In this document: positions 22,156-32,435 of the stretch, one piece after another
Numbering within the stretch: the stretch's first letter is position 1
How the letters are laid out: every line of letters begins with the position of its first letter
Assembly: GCA_050084515.1 (NCBI GenBank)
Contig: CM114271.1
Span: forward strand, 4,278,001 to 4,342,000
Origin: Blasia pusilla
Taxonomy: Eukaryota; Marchantiophyta; Marchantiopsida; Blasiales
DNA length: 64,000 bases
Reading direction: 5' to 3'
Notes under the pieces: model-generated
Databases searched by the model: none
The model's input: the letters and a program-made list of their open reading frames with translations, nothing else
Told to the model about the DNA's origin: nothing
Position numbers and translations under genes: made by a program

Positions 22156-23545
22156 TAGAAACCGGATTCTACATTGAGGATGGGGTCGGAGGACCTGTTC
22201 ATTTTGGCCTCCTACGTGTACCACAAGAACTAAATTAAGATAAGACAAGAGTTAAACCTCAATTATCGAAGGTGATTTTCACCCGTGCATTGTGCTAGTC
22301 CCTTCTTAGTAAAGGTTGCTTACGGCAACTCGCCGCCAAGTGGCGATGTTTTTCAACGTCATATCAGTACTCCCTACCGGGGTTGTGGCCTATTGTGATG
22401 GCTGAATGTCCCTCGGCCTAGTCCTATGGACAAGAAATCGTGGCGATGAGTTTTGGGTCGCTAGTTTTTTCTATGCCAAGGTTTTGGAAGCAGAAAGTGT
22501 CTGGTCCTTGTTACCCCGACTAGCAAATATCCAACCGTAACTATCAATACAATAGGGCCAGTCAAATACAGCATGTTCACCGGTCCTGGGAGCCCTTGTT
22601 ATGGTGAATCCCCAATTGAAGATGTTTGGGATGATAATAATTTTGTTTTTGTTTAATAATTATTATTATTATTAAAAGCTCAGTCGTGTGGATTGAAGGA
22701 TCATTTCTTCCCAACCCAAACTTCTTTCCCGTGGGGCAGAACTGAGTGGCCCAAATAACCATTTTTTTGGATTTTCTTTAAAAAATGGTCTCACCACAAC
22801 CTCCATGGCCGTTAGACAAAATGTGTTTCATCCAACCCCAAACTAGTGATATTGGTTGGTTTTGGCATGGCAAAGTCGCCACATTTCTTACGCCCTAAAA
22901 TTTTGAGTACAAGAAAGGCATGATGTTCTTACGCCCTCCCCGCCCTATAAGAACTTTGAAAGAACCGGTTGTTGTATGTCAAGAATGTCCCCGTGCCATC
23001 CCGCCAAGTAATAACTCTAAAAGAGTGGTTTTTTATTTCGTCAAGAAAAAGAGTCCTTTCGAGAGTGGTGATTCATAAAACACATATTTGAAAATAATTC
23101 ATTTCATACACCCACTCTCGTGGAAGTGTGGAGCCATCACAAATCTATGCACAAACTTTTTCCAGCCTAACACACACGATGGAAGGACAACCTATTGTGC
23201 TTGAGGTTGTGTTTTCCTTGTTCCTAGTAGGTTATAGCCAAGTATAATGTTGTTGTTGGATTATCCTTACGTTTGTTGCGAATAAAGAGCTCCATTCTCC
23301 CTTTCACCTAATTATTCGAGTCTCTCTCTTCTCTCCATCTTTCAATATCTAGATCTCGATCCCTCTCCAAAATCTTTTATCCATCATGATGATTCTACAT
23401 GAAGAGAGCAATCGCGCTCTCGATCAATTCCCACAAAAAGATGCTTACAACAGTTGTACCCCACACTAAAGCGCCAATTATGTTCTTTGTTCCCTCCTAC
23501 ACCTCCTCTTTCCTCCTCCTCAGATCTTTTCTTCTTCTTCTTCTT

Positions 23546-23984
23546 TGTCGTGCGAATCCACACCGTCATACAACATACATCGCTGACATATCATATTCAC
23601 ATACATACATAACATAGACGAGAGCATACACAAACACAAGTGTACCACAACTGAAATCCGTGAAAGACCTACTGTCATAAAACACATATATAATCACATA
23701 CAGCCAAACACTGGAGTAAACCACCATAGCCAAGAGCTCTACTCACTACCAAGGCTAACTCCCAACGCAACAGGCTCAACTCAAAGAACTAATTGTTCTT
23801 TGAGTACACTCCACACTATATCCTCCAACCTAAGGGCGGGCCCTACTGGAAAAGTCACCCTCAATGGAGTAAACCCCAACCCTATGTATGAAACCGCATC
23901 CCTACCTAGACACTACGGCCCTACATATGGTATGGCCTCTACTAGCACACTATACTCTACGACATAATCCGTATGGTCATGACA
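23546..23984 (-). mobile_element. Solo LTR of the A/B retroelement family
   Basis: 439 bp with TGTCGTGCG at the left and CATGACA at the right, flanked by TCTT on both sides (23,542-23,545 and 23,985-23,988). The left ~100 bp resembles segment B of elements A and B. It interrupts a TTC-rich stretch that is continuous in block copy 2 near 44,650, giving an empty site. A solo A-B unit is what recombination between A1 and A2 would leave. The TCTT duplication is in simple sequence and is weak on its own. Confidence 0.8.
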
Positions 23985-24175
23985 TCTTCTTCTTCTTCTT
24001 TCCTTCGATCGTGGGCCTCACTTCACCAAATCACACAACATTCCTTCTCCTCCTCCTCCTTTCCTTCCTTTTGTCGCATTTTTTCCATCCTAACTTTTGT
24101 CTATCTATCCTTCCTACTCTCTATCATCATCTTCTGCATAATCTCCTTTTCGTCTGTTGTTTGCTTTATCGACTC

Positions 24176-24302
24176 TGTCGTGCGCATACACATCGCTACA
24201 CAACATACATCGCTATCACTGAACACACACACAAACACACACGATCCCATGCTAACTCATGACATCCAAACAACGAGACAAGAAGTACCAAAATATCTCC
24301 AA
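24176..24302 (-). repeat. Element A, terminal segment B2
   Basis: 127 bp, starts TGTCGTGCGCATACAC on plus and ends ATATCTCCAA. Direct copy of B1 (24,826-24,952) with about five differences. Forms the outer 3' end of the element. Confidence 0.88.
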
Positions 24303-24823
24303 TAAAGTAAGATCTCACAATCTCTCTCTACACAATCTCACACCATAGCTCTCAAAGGTGTGCACTCTCTCTCATGTCAAACTAAACCCACTCTCCTAAT
24401 GAGAGGCTTGGGTTACACTCACAAGGCAAGGGACCATAGCTCCGTCGCCTCATGCCAAGAGGTTCAACAAAGAGAGAATGAGCTCTCAAGCTCTCTCTCT
24501 CCTTGGGATATATATCCCTCCCCTCTCCCAAGCTCTCTCCATGGTAACCTATTCTCCCAAGTCACCTCTTTGGCTCTTGACCTGATGTAGGAGGTCAAGG
24601 GCCACTTAACAAAAATAGAAAGTTGATCATATACTCAAAATGGTACTTACCTAAAATAGTAATTTCCTCAATATGGCTCCAAAGGAGCCAAAACGAAGGG
24701 GAAACCTGTTCTCTCACGTTTCCCCGGGCCCTAGCAGGTCATCCTCGACCTCCCAGGCCTGTCCTCCACTACTCTTGAAGACGCTCTACTAGATCTCACC
24801 GATGTATCCTAAAGGACGTGACA
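24303..24823 (-). repeat. Element A, segment A2
   Basis: 521 bp ending GGACGTGACA on plus. Direct copy of A1 at 35,117-35,634. The plus strand holds a 'gggatatatatccctcccc' region, which could be a promoter TATA (minus: ATATATATCCC), as expected for an LTR. Confidence 0.9.
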
Positions 24824-24825
24824 AC

Positions 24826-24952
24826 TGTCGTGCGCATACACATTGCTAAACAACATACATCGCTATCACTGAACACACACACAAACACGTACGATCCCAT
24901 GCTAACTCATGGCATCCAAACAACGAGACAAGAAGTACCAAAATATCTCCAA
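24826..24952 (-). repeat. Element A, segment B1
   Basis: Second copy of the 127-bp B segment, separated from A2 by two bases (AC on plus). On the minus strand the junction reads CGACA-GT-TGTCAC, like two LTR ends joined with two extra bases. Confidence 0.88.
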
Positions 24953-24963
24953 TCGCCCCCCTA
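24953..24963 (-). promoter_or_regulatory. Polypurine tract of element A
   Basis: On the minus strand CTAGGGGGGCG directly precedes segment B1. A G-rich tract abutting the 3' repeat is the usual plus-strand priming site. Element B has the same tract at 47,554-47,564. Confidence 0.7.
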
Positions 24964-25184
24964 GCTGGTGGTTAGGTCCCTCTAACTCCAGATAGCCATC
25001 TATCCCTACCTTCCATGACATACATCTCTCGGACACTAAGAGCAAGAAGGTCGGGTGCTCATGTGGCCTCATCGTTAGTCGCCTTCATGTAATCCATATC
25101 AAAGAAAAAGTCGGGATCGAAACCTACCTAGTATCTCCTCTATGTACATCTGGGACACATCCATCGTCCCCGAGGAACCCTAGT
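24964..25184 (-). other. Element A 3' untranslated stretch
   Basis: Between the PHD-finger stop region and the polypurine tract. No open frame of note. Confidence 0.5.
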
Positions 25185-25318
25185 GAGAGGTGGCGTCAGA
25201 CATGCCATATGTCAACCTCTCGAACAACCATCACAGACTAGCATTGTGGCCGCACCACGGGCAGAACCACACAACATACAACGCAAGCCTGCAGGAATTA
25301 CTGCTAAGCTCGGATCCA
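25185..25318 (-). pseudogene. PHD finger at the C-terminus of element A pol
   Basis: Downstream of the integrase on the minus strand is a Cys4-His-Cys3 pattern: LRCMLCG, then MLVCDGCSRG, His-Met-x-Cys, PPL, and WMCPRC near the end. This is the layout of a PHD finger, a domain that reads histone H3 tails. The conserved Trp before the His is TGA here, so this copy is disabled. Element B has the Trp intact (MLVCDGCSRGWHMSC) but stops further on. In chromoviruses a chromodomain occupies this position; here a PHD finger seems to take its place. Its role in targeting is inference. Confidence 0.75.
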
Positions 25319-26640
25319 CTATACTATCAATGTTAGGAAGGTGACATGGTCCTTCCATACCATACCATCGCGTCCCTCCAACAAGAGAACACCGGATGGC
25401 AAAACGTCACACACTCTCAGGATAGTGCGCCCTGCAGTCACATCCAACGTCATCGTTGCCGTCTGCTGCAAGTAGACATAATCTCCCTGATGAAACCTCC
25501 AGATAGTTGGTCGATAACCACCACCCCGAATAGTCGCATACCTCAATGTATCTCGATGTTGCGCAATCGCCAAGTTCTCGAACGCCATGGGCATCATTCT
25601 CTGAAATAACTCAGCCCTCTGAGAACATGCTCGCACCCATACATCTGGGTCATCAAGGTCCAACACCTCACCCGCATCTCGACGAATGGCCGCATGTAAA
25701 TCTGGCTCTCGGCCATAAAGTAGCAAGTACGGTGAAAAAGACGCTAAGGATGCCTGCTTGCTGAATCTGTATCCCATCGCCAACCATGGCAACTGGAGGT
25801 CCCAATCTCCTAGGTGACCTCTCTGCAAGCCATACTTGTGTAAACCCCTCTTCACCGTCTGCACAACTCTCTCCGCTAATCCATCCGCCTCGGGATGATC
25901 TCACAAAGTCATGCAGTGGTCGATAAGCACTTGATCACACAAGGCTTGGAACTCACCTCGAAACTCGGTACCCTGGTCTGTCAACACCTCAGCCGGTGCG
26001 CCATAATGACTCAGCACTCTGTCAAGGAAGGCATAAGCTACTCCCTCACTCGCTTTGTCAGGCAATGCAACCAACTCGATCCACTTTGAGAAGTGCTCGA
26101 CCATCACCAACACATAACGACTGTGACGCTTTGTCAAAGGCAAAGGTCCTCCAAAATCCAAACTCCATCTATACCCTAAGCCCATGATCGGTAATGGATG
26201 CAACTGTGGAGTCGGAGCATTGAACGATGCTCGGACCCAATCACACACCATGCACCTGGCAACAAACTGCTGAACGTCAGTCTGCATGCCTCGCCACCAA
26301 TCGAATCTGGAGCAAGTCGACGTCCGCTTCACCCCAAAGTGACCCAACTCCTCGTGGGCATGCTGCACTAGTCGTGCTCTCTGCGAAGGATGCGGCACTA
26401 TGAGTACTCTGCCATCCTCCCAAACCCTCAAAACATGTCTCCCCTCCCAACGGAACCGTATGGCCCGCTGTAGGATCCGATCTCGCTCTCTAGCACCCAT
26501 AGTGCTCGCAACGCTGCCCGTACAAAGGTACTCCAAGACTACTCCATCATCATGAATATCTCGGCCACCTGTCGTCTCCTCACTGGCCTCGGGATCCAAG
26601 GACTCTCCATTAGACCTCACCATCGAAGTCTCCACACTCT
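25319..26640 (-). pseudogene. Integrase of element A (DDE), two frames
   Basis: N-terminal zinc-binding part around 26,350-26,250 (HAHEELGHFGVKRT then CMVCDWV). Catalytic core: SLDFGGPLPLTKRH, VEHFSKWIELVALPDK, TDQGTEFRGEF. The frame breaks near 25,900, where the segment with the third acidic residue (GLAERVVQ-type) begins, and continues in another frame (MQTVKRGLHKYGLQRG at 25,864). The C-terminal part continues to 25,319 and includes a 'GDYVYLQQ' block. The enzyme would insert the cDNA; the 4-bp target duplications fit a DDE integrase. Confidence 0.88.
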
Positions 26641-26699
26641 GGCTCTCCATAGCAAACATGCCTAAATAGGCTGACGCGTGCCATCCTGGCACCGACTCC

Positions 26700-27474
26700 T
26701 CATCACTCTCTCCATGCCATCGAGCTCCAGTCGCATCTCGCTGACTCGGGCATGGGTTACGACTCAACCCATCTGCATCTTGGTTGAGCCTCCCAAGTTT
26801 ATGTACCACCTGAAAATCATACTCCTGCAACAACAGAGCCCATCTCGCAAGCTTCCCTATAAGCTTGTCGGACTCCATCAACCACTTCAGTGGTTGATGA
26901 TCAGTGATGATAGTAAAGGGGTTGCCGAATAAGTAACACCTGAAATGCGCGACAGCCCACACCGCAACCAAGCACTCACCCTCATATGAGCTGTACTTTG
27001 CCTATGCAGCGTTGTTCGAGCGGCTAGCGTAAGCCACCATGAACTCTCTACCCTCATCATCATGTTGGGTGAGCACCGCTCCAAGCCCCAACATGCTCCA
27101 ATTGTGTGCAACTGGAAAGGACGCCCCCTGATCGGTCTCCTCAAGATGGGCGCAGACATCAACCTGTCCTTGAGCAACTGAAATGCTTGCTCCTGCTCAT
27201 CCCCCCAGTGCCACTCGTGATCCACCTTGGTCAGAAAGGTCAGTGGCTTCGCAATCGAACTAAATCCCTTGATGTATCGCCGATAGAAGTTTGTCAATCC
27301 CATGAATGCGCGAACCCGGCTCACATCTGTAGGGCGTGGAATGCGTGAGATAGCGTCTACCTTCGTTTGCTGAACACCAAGGCCCCCTAGGTATATCGTA
27401 TGACCCAAGTACTCAATCTGGTCGTAGAAGAACTTGCACTTGCCTGGATGTAGCTTCAACCCATGTAATTGCAA
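26700..27474 (-). pseudogene. RNase H and tether region of element A
   Basis: Begins LHPGKCKFFYDQIEYLGH, the standard gypsy sequence after the RT catalytic core, then GLTNFYRRYIKGFSSIAKPL, and 'FTIITDHQPLKWLMESDKL' for the RNase H end. An in-frame stop and a frame change near 27,000 split the segment. RNase H removes the RNA strand after reverse transcription. Confidence 0.88.
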
Positions 27475-28187
27475 TCATGGAAACACCTCCTCTAGATGTC
27501 GCTCATGCTCCTCAACCGTGGCGCTAAAGACTACGATATCATCAATATAACACCTAGCAAAATCTAGACCAGCGAAGATCCTATCCATCACCCTCTGAAA
27601 CTCAGCCGTGGTGTTCTTTAACCCAAATAGAAAGAACCGCGACTGGTACAAACAATCCTTCCCGTGAGGATCGATGCCCCAAAATGTCGTCTTCACTTTG
27701 TCCTCCAATCGATAGGCGGTGATGGTATCGGCTCATAAATCCAATGAATCAAGACCTTTGCGTGACCAATCGCATCAAAGATCTCCTCAGGGGTGGGCAT
27801 GGCATACCTATTGGACTTCGTGTGTCGATTGATAGGTCGGTAATCCCCACACATCCGCCTATCCGTCCAGTTGCCATGCACATCCTTCTTGGCGGGCATG
27901 ACAGTGGAAGATGCAAACTCCCCATGCGACATCTCGACTAGTCCTGCTCTGACCAAGTCCTACCTCCTACTCTAAATCAGAGCCCTCTCCATATCACTGT
28001 ACCTGTAGGGTCGTCGGAAGATCGGCGTATCACTTGACAACTCAATGCGGATCCCCAGTCCCTTCAGCGTACCCAAATCCTCCATGCTAAACCCAAAGCA
28101 ACTCCTATAACTCCTGAGGAACTGATGTATTCGGCGCCGCTCTCCTCTTGTCAACTTAGGGCCCATATCTGGCTCCCAAGTCTCCAT
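27475..28187 (-). pseudogene. Reverse transcriptase of element A
   Basis: METWEPDMGPKL at the start; MCGDYRPINRHTKSNRYAMP and a catalytic YIDDIVVFS box at about 27,552-27,530. The frame shifts near 27,700-27,970, so it is not translatable as one protein. Closest style is Ty3/gypsy. Confidence 0.9.
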
Positions 28188-28233
28188 CCTAACTACGGTA
28201 GGACTCTCCCGCGCGCGTATCGGTGGTTGCTAT

Positions 28234-29263
28234 TGTCGCGACCCTCATAACCAAACAACACCAAATAGGCGCCAAGCGAAACATAAGAACTCCAAGGAAC
28301 TCACGTTGCGAGGTTTGCGCTTTGGAGAGGCGTTTGGAAGAGTCTCTTGGAAAAGTCTAAGAGACGAAACGCGGAACAGAGTTGTGCATTTCATGCATTA
28401 GTGGTCGCGACCAGGAAACCTAGACCATACGCAGCCGAGACTTGAGGTGAGTTGAGTCTTGGGAGGTTGGTTGCCAAAGAGGCGAGAACCAGTTTGGAAC
28501 ACGACTAGCGTTTGAGAGAATCTGACTGTGTTTAGGACCATAACGTTGATCTCCAAGATGCGTTTGAGACAAATAAGGGCGCGTTGGAAAGCTGATCTTG
28601 AGACGCTTCCAACGCACCAAAGATCTTAGAAAACGCATAAGTACAGGCTGAGATATTGGCCGAAAACAATTGAGAGACCAATCGGGTTGAGGGCCAATTG
28701 GAGAGGCCCGGGTGTCTTTCCCTAAATGTAGGGGGCCCCCGGAGATCCCCAGAAGTACTAGTAAGGAAGGACCTTCTCCGAGATGTCTCGGGAAACGAAA
28801 CCCCACTTTGGGCGCCAAACGGCGTTTCAGAGGCACGGGATGGAACAGGAGTTTGGCGCGGAAACCCGAAAACCAAACCTGATCCAAGGGAGTGGACTTT
28901 GTATGCCACACTTGGATTCCAACCCGAGATTCACTTCGTGCGAGTCTTGGTGAGGAACTCATTGGATGTTCATCGGACAGTTGGAACCGCTAGGCGCGAA
29001 ACGCCGTTTCAGGTTCCTGAACCGACCAGAAAGTCTGTCCCAAGTCTTTTGAGATTTGCCCGTGTTGGAAACCGCAAAACTAGGAAGGTTGAGCTTGAAG
29101 AGAGTCCGAGACGAGAACTCGGAAAGTAATCCCGCTGATTGATCCAAGACCCGACTAACCGAAGTGCGTGTTTGGATGCAGATCAACGTTGAGAGCCTGA
29201 CCTACTGAACGCACGCTTCCGCAACAAACAAGATTAACGTTCAAGGAGAGTAGGCGCACGACA
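28234..29263. mobile_element. Nested solo LTR-like insertion, 1,030 bp, TSD GCTAT
   Basis: Begins TGTCGCGACC and ends GGCGCACGACA, flanked by GCTAT at 28,229-28,233 and 29,264-29,268. Element B is continuous at the matching point (near 50,750). It carries open frames on both strands without domains. The TGTC/GACA ends resemble elements A and B, but the body is different and the duplication is 5 bp, so it is another family. Confidence 0.85.
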
Positions 29264-29439
29264 GCTATGGTGCAACCCCGTCTCGAACAACAACACTCGG
29301 CCGCTCTCCTGCAGCCAACTGCAAACTCTGCTCTCCTCCACGTGCAGTGCCTGAAACCACGCTCGATGTTGTGGCTATCATCTCCTTGCGTACCTGCAAA
29401 ACATCCCAAGAAGTCTAAGGGTGTCTCTCCGGATCTCCT

Positions 29440-30480
29440 CGGGTCTCGCCCCCACCCACTGCCTCCACTGTCTCGGTAGGCATGGGGCTCACCAACGCAA
29501 CCGCTGTGATCTGTCGCGATCTCATACGACGCTGCTCAGCCACTCCCAAGCTGAGGATCCATGTCAAGCAATTCAGGTCCATCGCCTGACCCAAGATATG
29601 GCATCGTGATGCCTCTTATATTGACGGTACTGGCGTCACCCCTGTGGGAAATCCCATCGCTTGCTCTCTCTCGTCGGCGTTGGGCTCAACTAACCGCTGA
29701 ACATGGTCATCCCAAACCAAGCCAGGACCGGCCTCCTTGTATGCATAGGAAGCGGGAAAACTCATGAACGTGGGCAAGGCTGACCGCCGCCTGCCTACCC
29801 TGTTGACCACAGTCAATGTTGGTCGATCATCGTGCCTCACGCTGTGATCGACGACTTGGATCCAGAATGGAATCCACTAAAAAATGGGAGGGGCGCTCCA
29901 CTCTCGCATACGCCCTTCGTAATACCGCATGGGGCACCAAGTTGGTCCACCATAGACGCGGGCGATGGGCTCTAGAACCTACACTCGCCGCATCCAAGAA
30001 CACTGTTGGGCCGATCCACGCACGCACTTGATGAGCACTCGTCACCACCCATGACCGGGAGTCTCCTAAGATCGGCACATTCTCCAGAATGTAGGATGGA
30101 GAATGAGACTGGTGCTCCTGTAACTACCGTAAGACCCTCAACATCTCCCAAAACAACCTGGACCGAGTGTCAACCAACCCGCTGCCTCGTCCAGCACTTG
30201 ATTGGCCGTGACATGGCCAACCGGCAATGACCAAATCAATGGTCCCTACCCGCTCTAACTCTTGCGCCCCCAACAACGAAATATCCCTCGGTAGGGAACT
30301 CTGATACCCCTGTATTGCGGAGGCAGACAATAAGTCGAGAAAACGTAGGCGTAACTACGCCACATGTCGTAGTGAGACACGCCTCGCAACATCATCACTC
30401 TCCACATACAGGTGCCGTTGTACTCGCACTCCTGCCTGCAATACAACAGCTAACCCGGTGCTAATCCTTCCAAAGAGATC
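29440..30480 (-). pseudogene. C5 cytosine DNA methyltransferase of element A
   Basis: Pieces in shifted frames give the ordered motifs of a DNMT3/DRM-style enzyme. A catalytic Pro-Cys block VGTIDLVIAGWPCHGQSS then GLVDTRSRLFWEMLRV (about 30,270-30,124); AHRPRLWWTN, the motif VIII region (about 29,960); DEREQAMGFPTG, motif IX (about 29,650). Motif I (LDLFGGISTG) lies upstream near 30,470. The gene sits between protease and reverse transcriptase, so it was expressed as part of the polyprotein. Retroelement-borne cytosine methyltransferases have been reported from dinoflagellates and charophyte algae. The copy is disrupted by frameshifts. Confidence 0.87.
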
Positions 30481-30836
30481 TAACACTCAAATATCCTCCT
30501 CCGGGGTACACCACACAATGGGTGTGGTATCCAAGGGTGTCATCGTAGCACTCCCTGCTACCTCGGGTTCCTCAGACCCATCACGCTTCGGTGCAAACGC
30601 TTCGCTCCACGCGGTCTGCACGTGCTCATTTGCCAATCGTCGAAGCTCCTCAGTCGAGCCCCACATCGGCACCTCTCCTCCACGGAATGATGCACCTACC
30701 ATAACACTCCTCTCCATAGAAATGTCAGGAACGGGAGTATCCTCTGCATGGACATGTCCCTCAATCAAATCACTAGGCCAAGTGATGGCACTGCTAAATG
30801 CTGCTAAGATCGCCATCTCTCCTGGCCGTTGCTCGA

Positions 30837-31600
30837 TCACTGCACATGTGAATCGAACGGGTAATGAGCTAAGGCGCCCATCACCTCATTGCCATCCTGG
30901 TCTATAGGACGCTGACTCCTCCCAGTAATCCAGGGAAAACCCCATCGGGTATAACACTGCTCCACCAACCAAGGCGATAGTGACTCTGCATGAGTCACTA
31001 TCGCCTTGGCGCGCACCACGGACTCATCTGTAGGATGTCCCGGGTGAATCCTCACCACAACCTCTTGTCGGGTGATATACTGTGTGGTACTCGCTCCACC
31101 CAAGGATGTCTATATCCGGAATGGACAACGCTCCACATCGGCTCTCGTCAAGCCCAATCCTCTGAATGACGCTTTCCCCAACATCAAGGGTTGCGCTCTT
31201 GAATCCAACAAGACGCGCTACGGACTAAAAGCTCTACCTCCTGGACTCACCAAGTGGAAGACCTCTCCTCGGTTATCCAGCAACACAACACCAGGAGAAG
31301 CCATGGCACGCTCTATTGCGGGTCGAGCAGGCATCTCCGCCATTCTAGCAGCCCCAGCCTGCCATGAATCTGACGTGGACGGTCCGAGCATCCGCTCCAA
31401 GGGCAGGTCCATCACCTCCTCTACAATCACCTCTGAATGTGTTGTAGGAACTCCAACTCCACGCTCACATAGCGACGCGGCCAGCCAAAAAGCCTCAGCG
31501 GGCGTACCCCCCAACGTCATAACATCGGAAGCAGAAAACAAAGGAGTGCGGAACACAACGGTGGTCGCCCCCAACAATGTGCTTGACACATGCCCCTCCT
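30837..31600 (-). pseudogene. Aspartic protease region of element A
   Basis: Collinear with the better preserved protease of element B (52,526-52,804). Shared words include MPARPAIERA and GVVLLDNR. The active-site segment is mutated beyond easy reading here, and stops interrupt the frame. A hairpin (30,969-31,009) lies within. Confidence 0.7.
30969..31009. repeat. Perfect 18-bp-arm hairpin in element A
   Basis: Arms 30,969-30,986 and 30,992-31,009 with a 5-nt loop (TGCAT). The matching place in element B (about 52,430-52,480) lacks the inverted copy, so it arose after the two diverged. Confidence 0.85.
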
Positions 31601-31946
31601 AAGCATCAACAATATGAGTCATCGCACTCGCTTCTCCCATCGCCCTCCATGCCTGCACACCAGCATCACCAACTCTTAAGGAACTTTGATGAGGACCCAT
31701 CGATGGGGTCCTCATCGCTTCGGACAACGTGAAATACTGAGGAAGCCTAGTCTGTTTTCTGGCTTCCCCTCGTTGTGGATCCAACTTTGCGGTTGCTCCA
31801 CATGTCACAACTGCGGCGGACTCCATCTAGGCAAATCCGCACATCCAAACAGGATCCTCCAGATCTCTAGCTGCTCCATATGATGTCGATGCCACGGATC
31901 TGGCATCGGGTAACCTCAATGCCATAGCGGCAATCTGCTCCTATAG
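31601..31946 (-). other. Gag-protease linker region of element A
   Basis: Short frames only. A fold-back with 11-bp arms around ATCGAT at about 31,688-31,716. No domain seen. Confidence 0.5.
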
Positions 31947-32423
31947 CTATTGTATCTGAGCAGCCATCCCAGCCTCACATCCGGCATCTCCCTCGGCGCG
32001 TCTAGGTGGTGGTACTCTACCTCCTCCATGGGCAGCTCCACCACCCTGTCGGGCAACTCCAGCTCCTCGTCCCCCAACGGGACCACCTGGTGCACAATCT
32101 CTAGTCCCACCCGGACCGGCTACTCGCTCTGGTGCCCTCTCTGGCCCTCGGTCCGAACGTAACTCATGATGTAAACTGAAACACCTGGCGTGTGTATGAC
32201 CATACCTCTGACAATAGTCACACTGATAACCTCCTGGTGCAGCACCATCTCCTCCTCCATGCTGAGGCATACGTCCATGACCCTGACGAGTGCAATGGCG
32301 CTGATGATGGGCTCCACCACATGACCAACAAGTAATAGTAGGCGGTTTCTGTTGAGTCGCATATGAAGGCGCAGGTCTCTGTGCCACGGGCTCCGAGTAT
32401 CCTACCTGAGCTCGTGGTGCCAC
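31947..32423 (-). pseudogene. Nucleocapsid zinc knuckles of element A
   Basis: Two CCHC-type knuckles: CWSCGGAHHQRHC and CDYCQRYGHTHARC (CX2CX4HX4C), in a Gly/Arg/Pro-rich frame. They bind genomic RNA in gag. An upstream stop near 32,430 separates this frame from the main gag frame. Confidence 0.85.
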
Positions 32424-32435
32424 AGTTGACCTATC

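Larger units (their letters stand above)
17869..24175 (+). repeat. Duplicated block, copy 1, left part
   Basis: Collinear with 39,088-44,85x in the same orientation. It holds an integrase fragment, the GST pseudogene and a downstream TTC-rich region. Differences from copy 2: a ~390-bp unmatched segment (18,740-19,130), a ~110-bp unmatched stretch near 22,170-22,290, a solo LTR at 23,546-23,984 and many short deletions. The block is interrupted at 24,175 by retroelement A and resumes at 35,635. Confidence 0.92.

Noticed and set aside
24360-24590. Near-identical 76-codon frames at 24,360 and 35,171
   Set aside because: Both lie within segments A2 and A1 of element A, antisense to the element.
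28420-29129. 125-180 codon frames at 28.4-29.1 kb as host genes
   Set aside because: They lie in the nested LTR with its own target duplication and show no domain.
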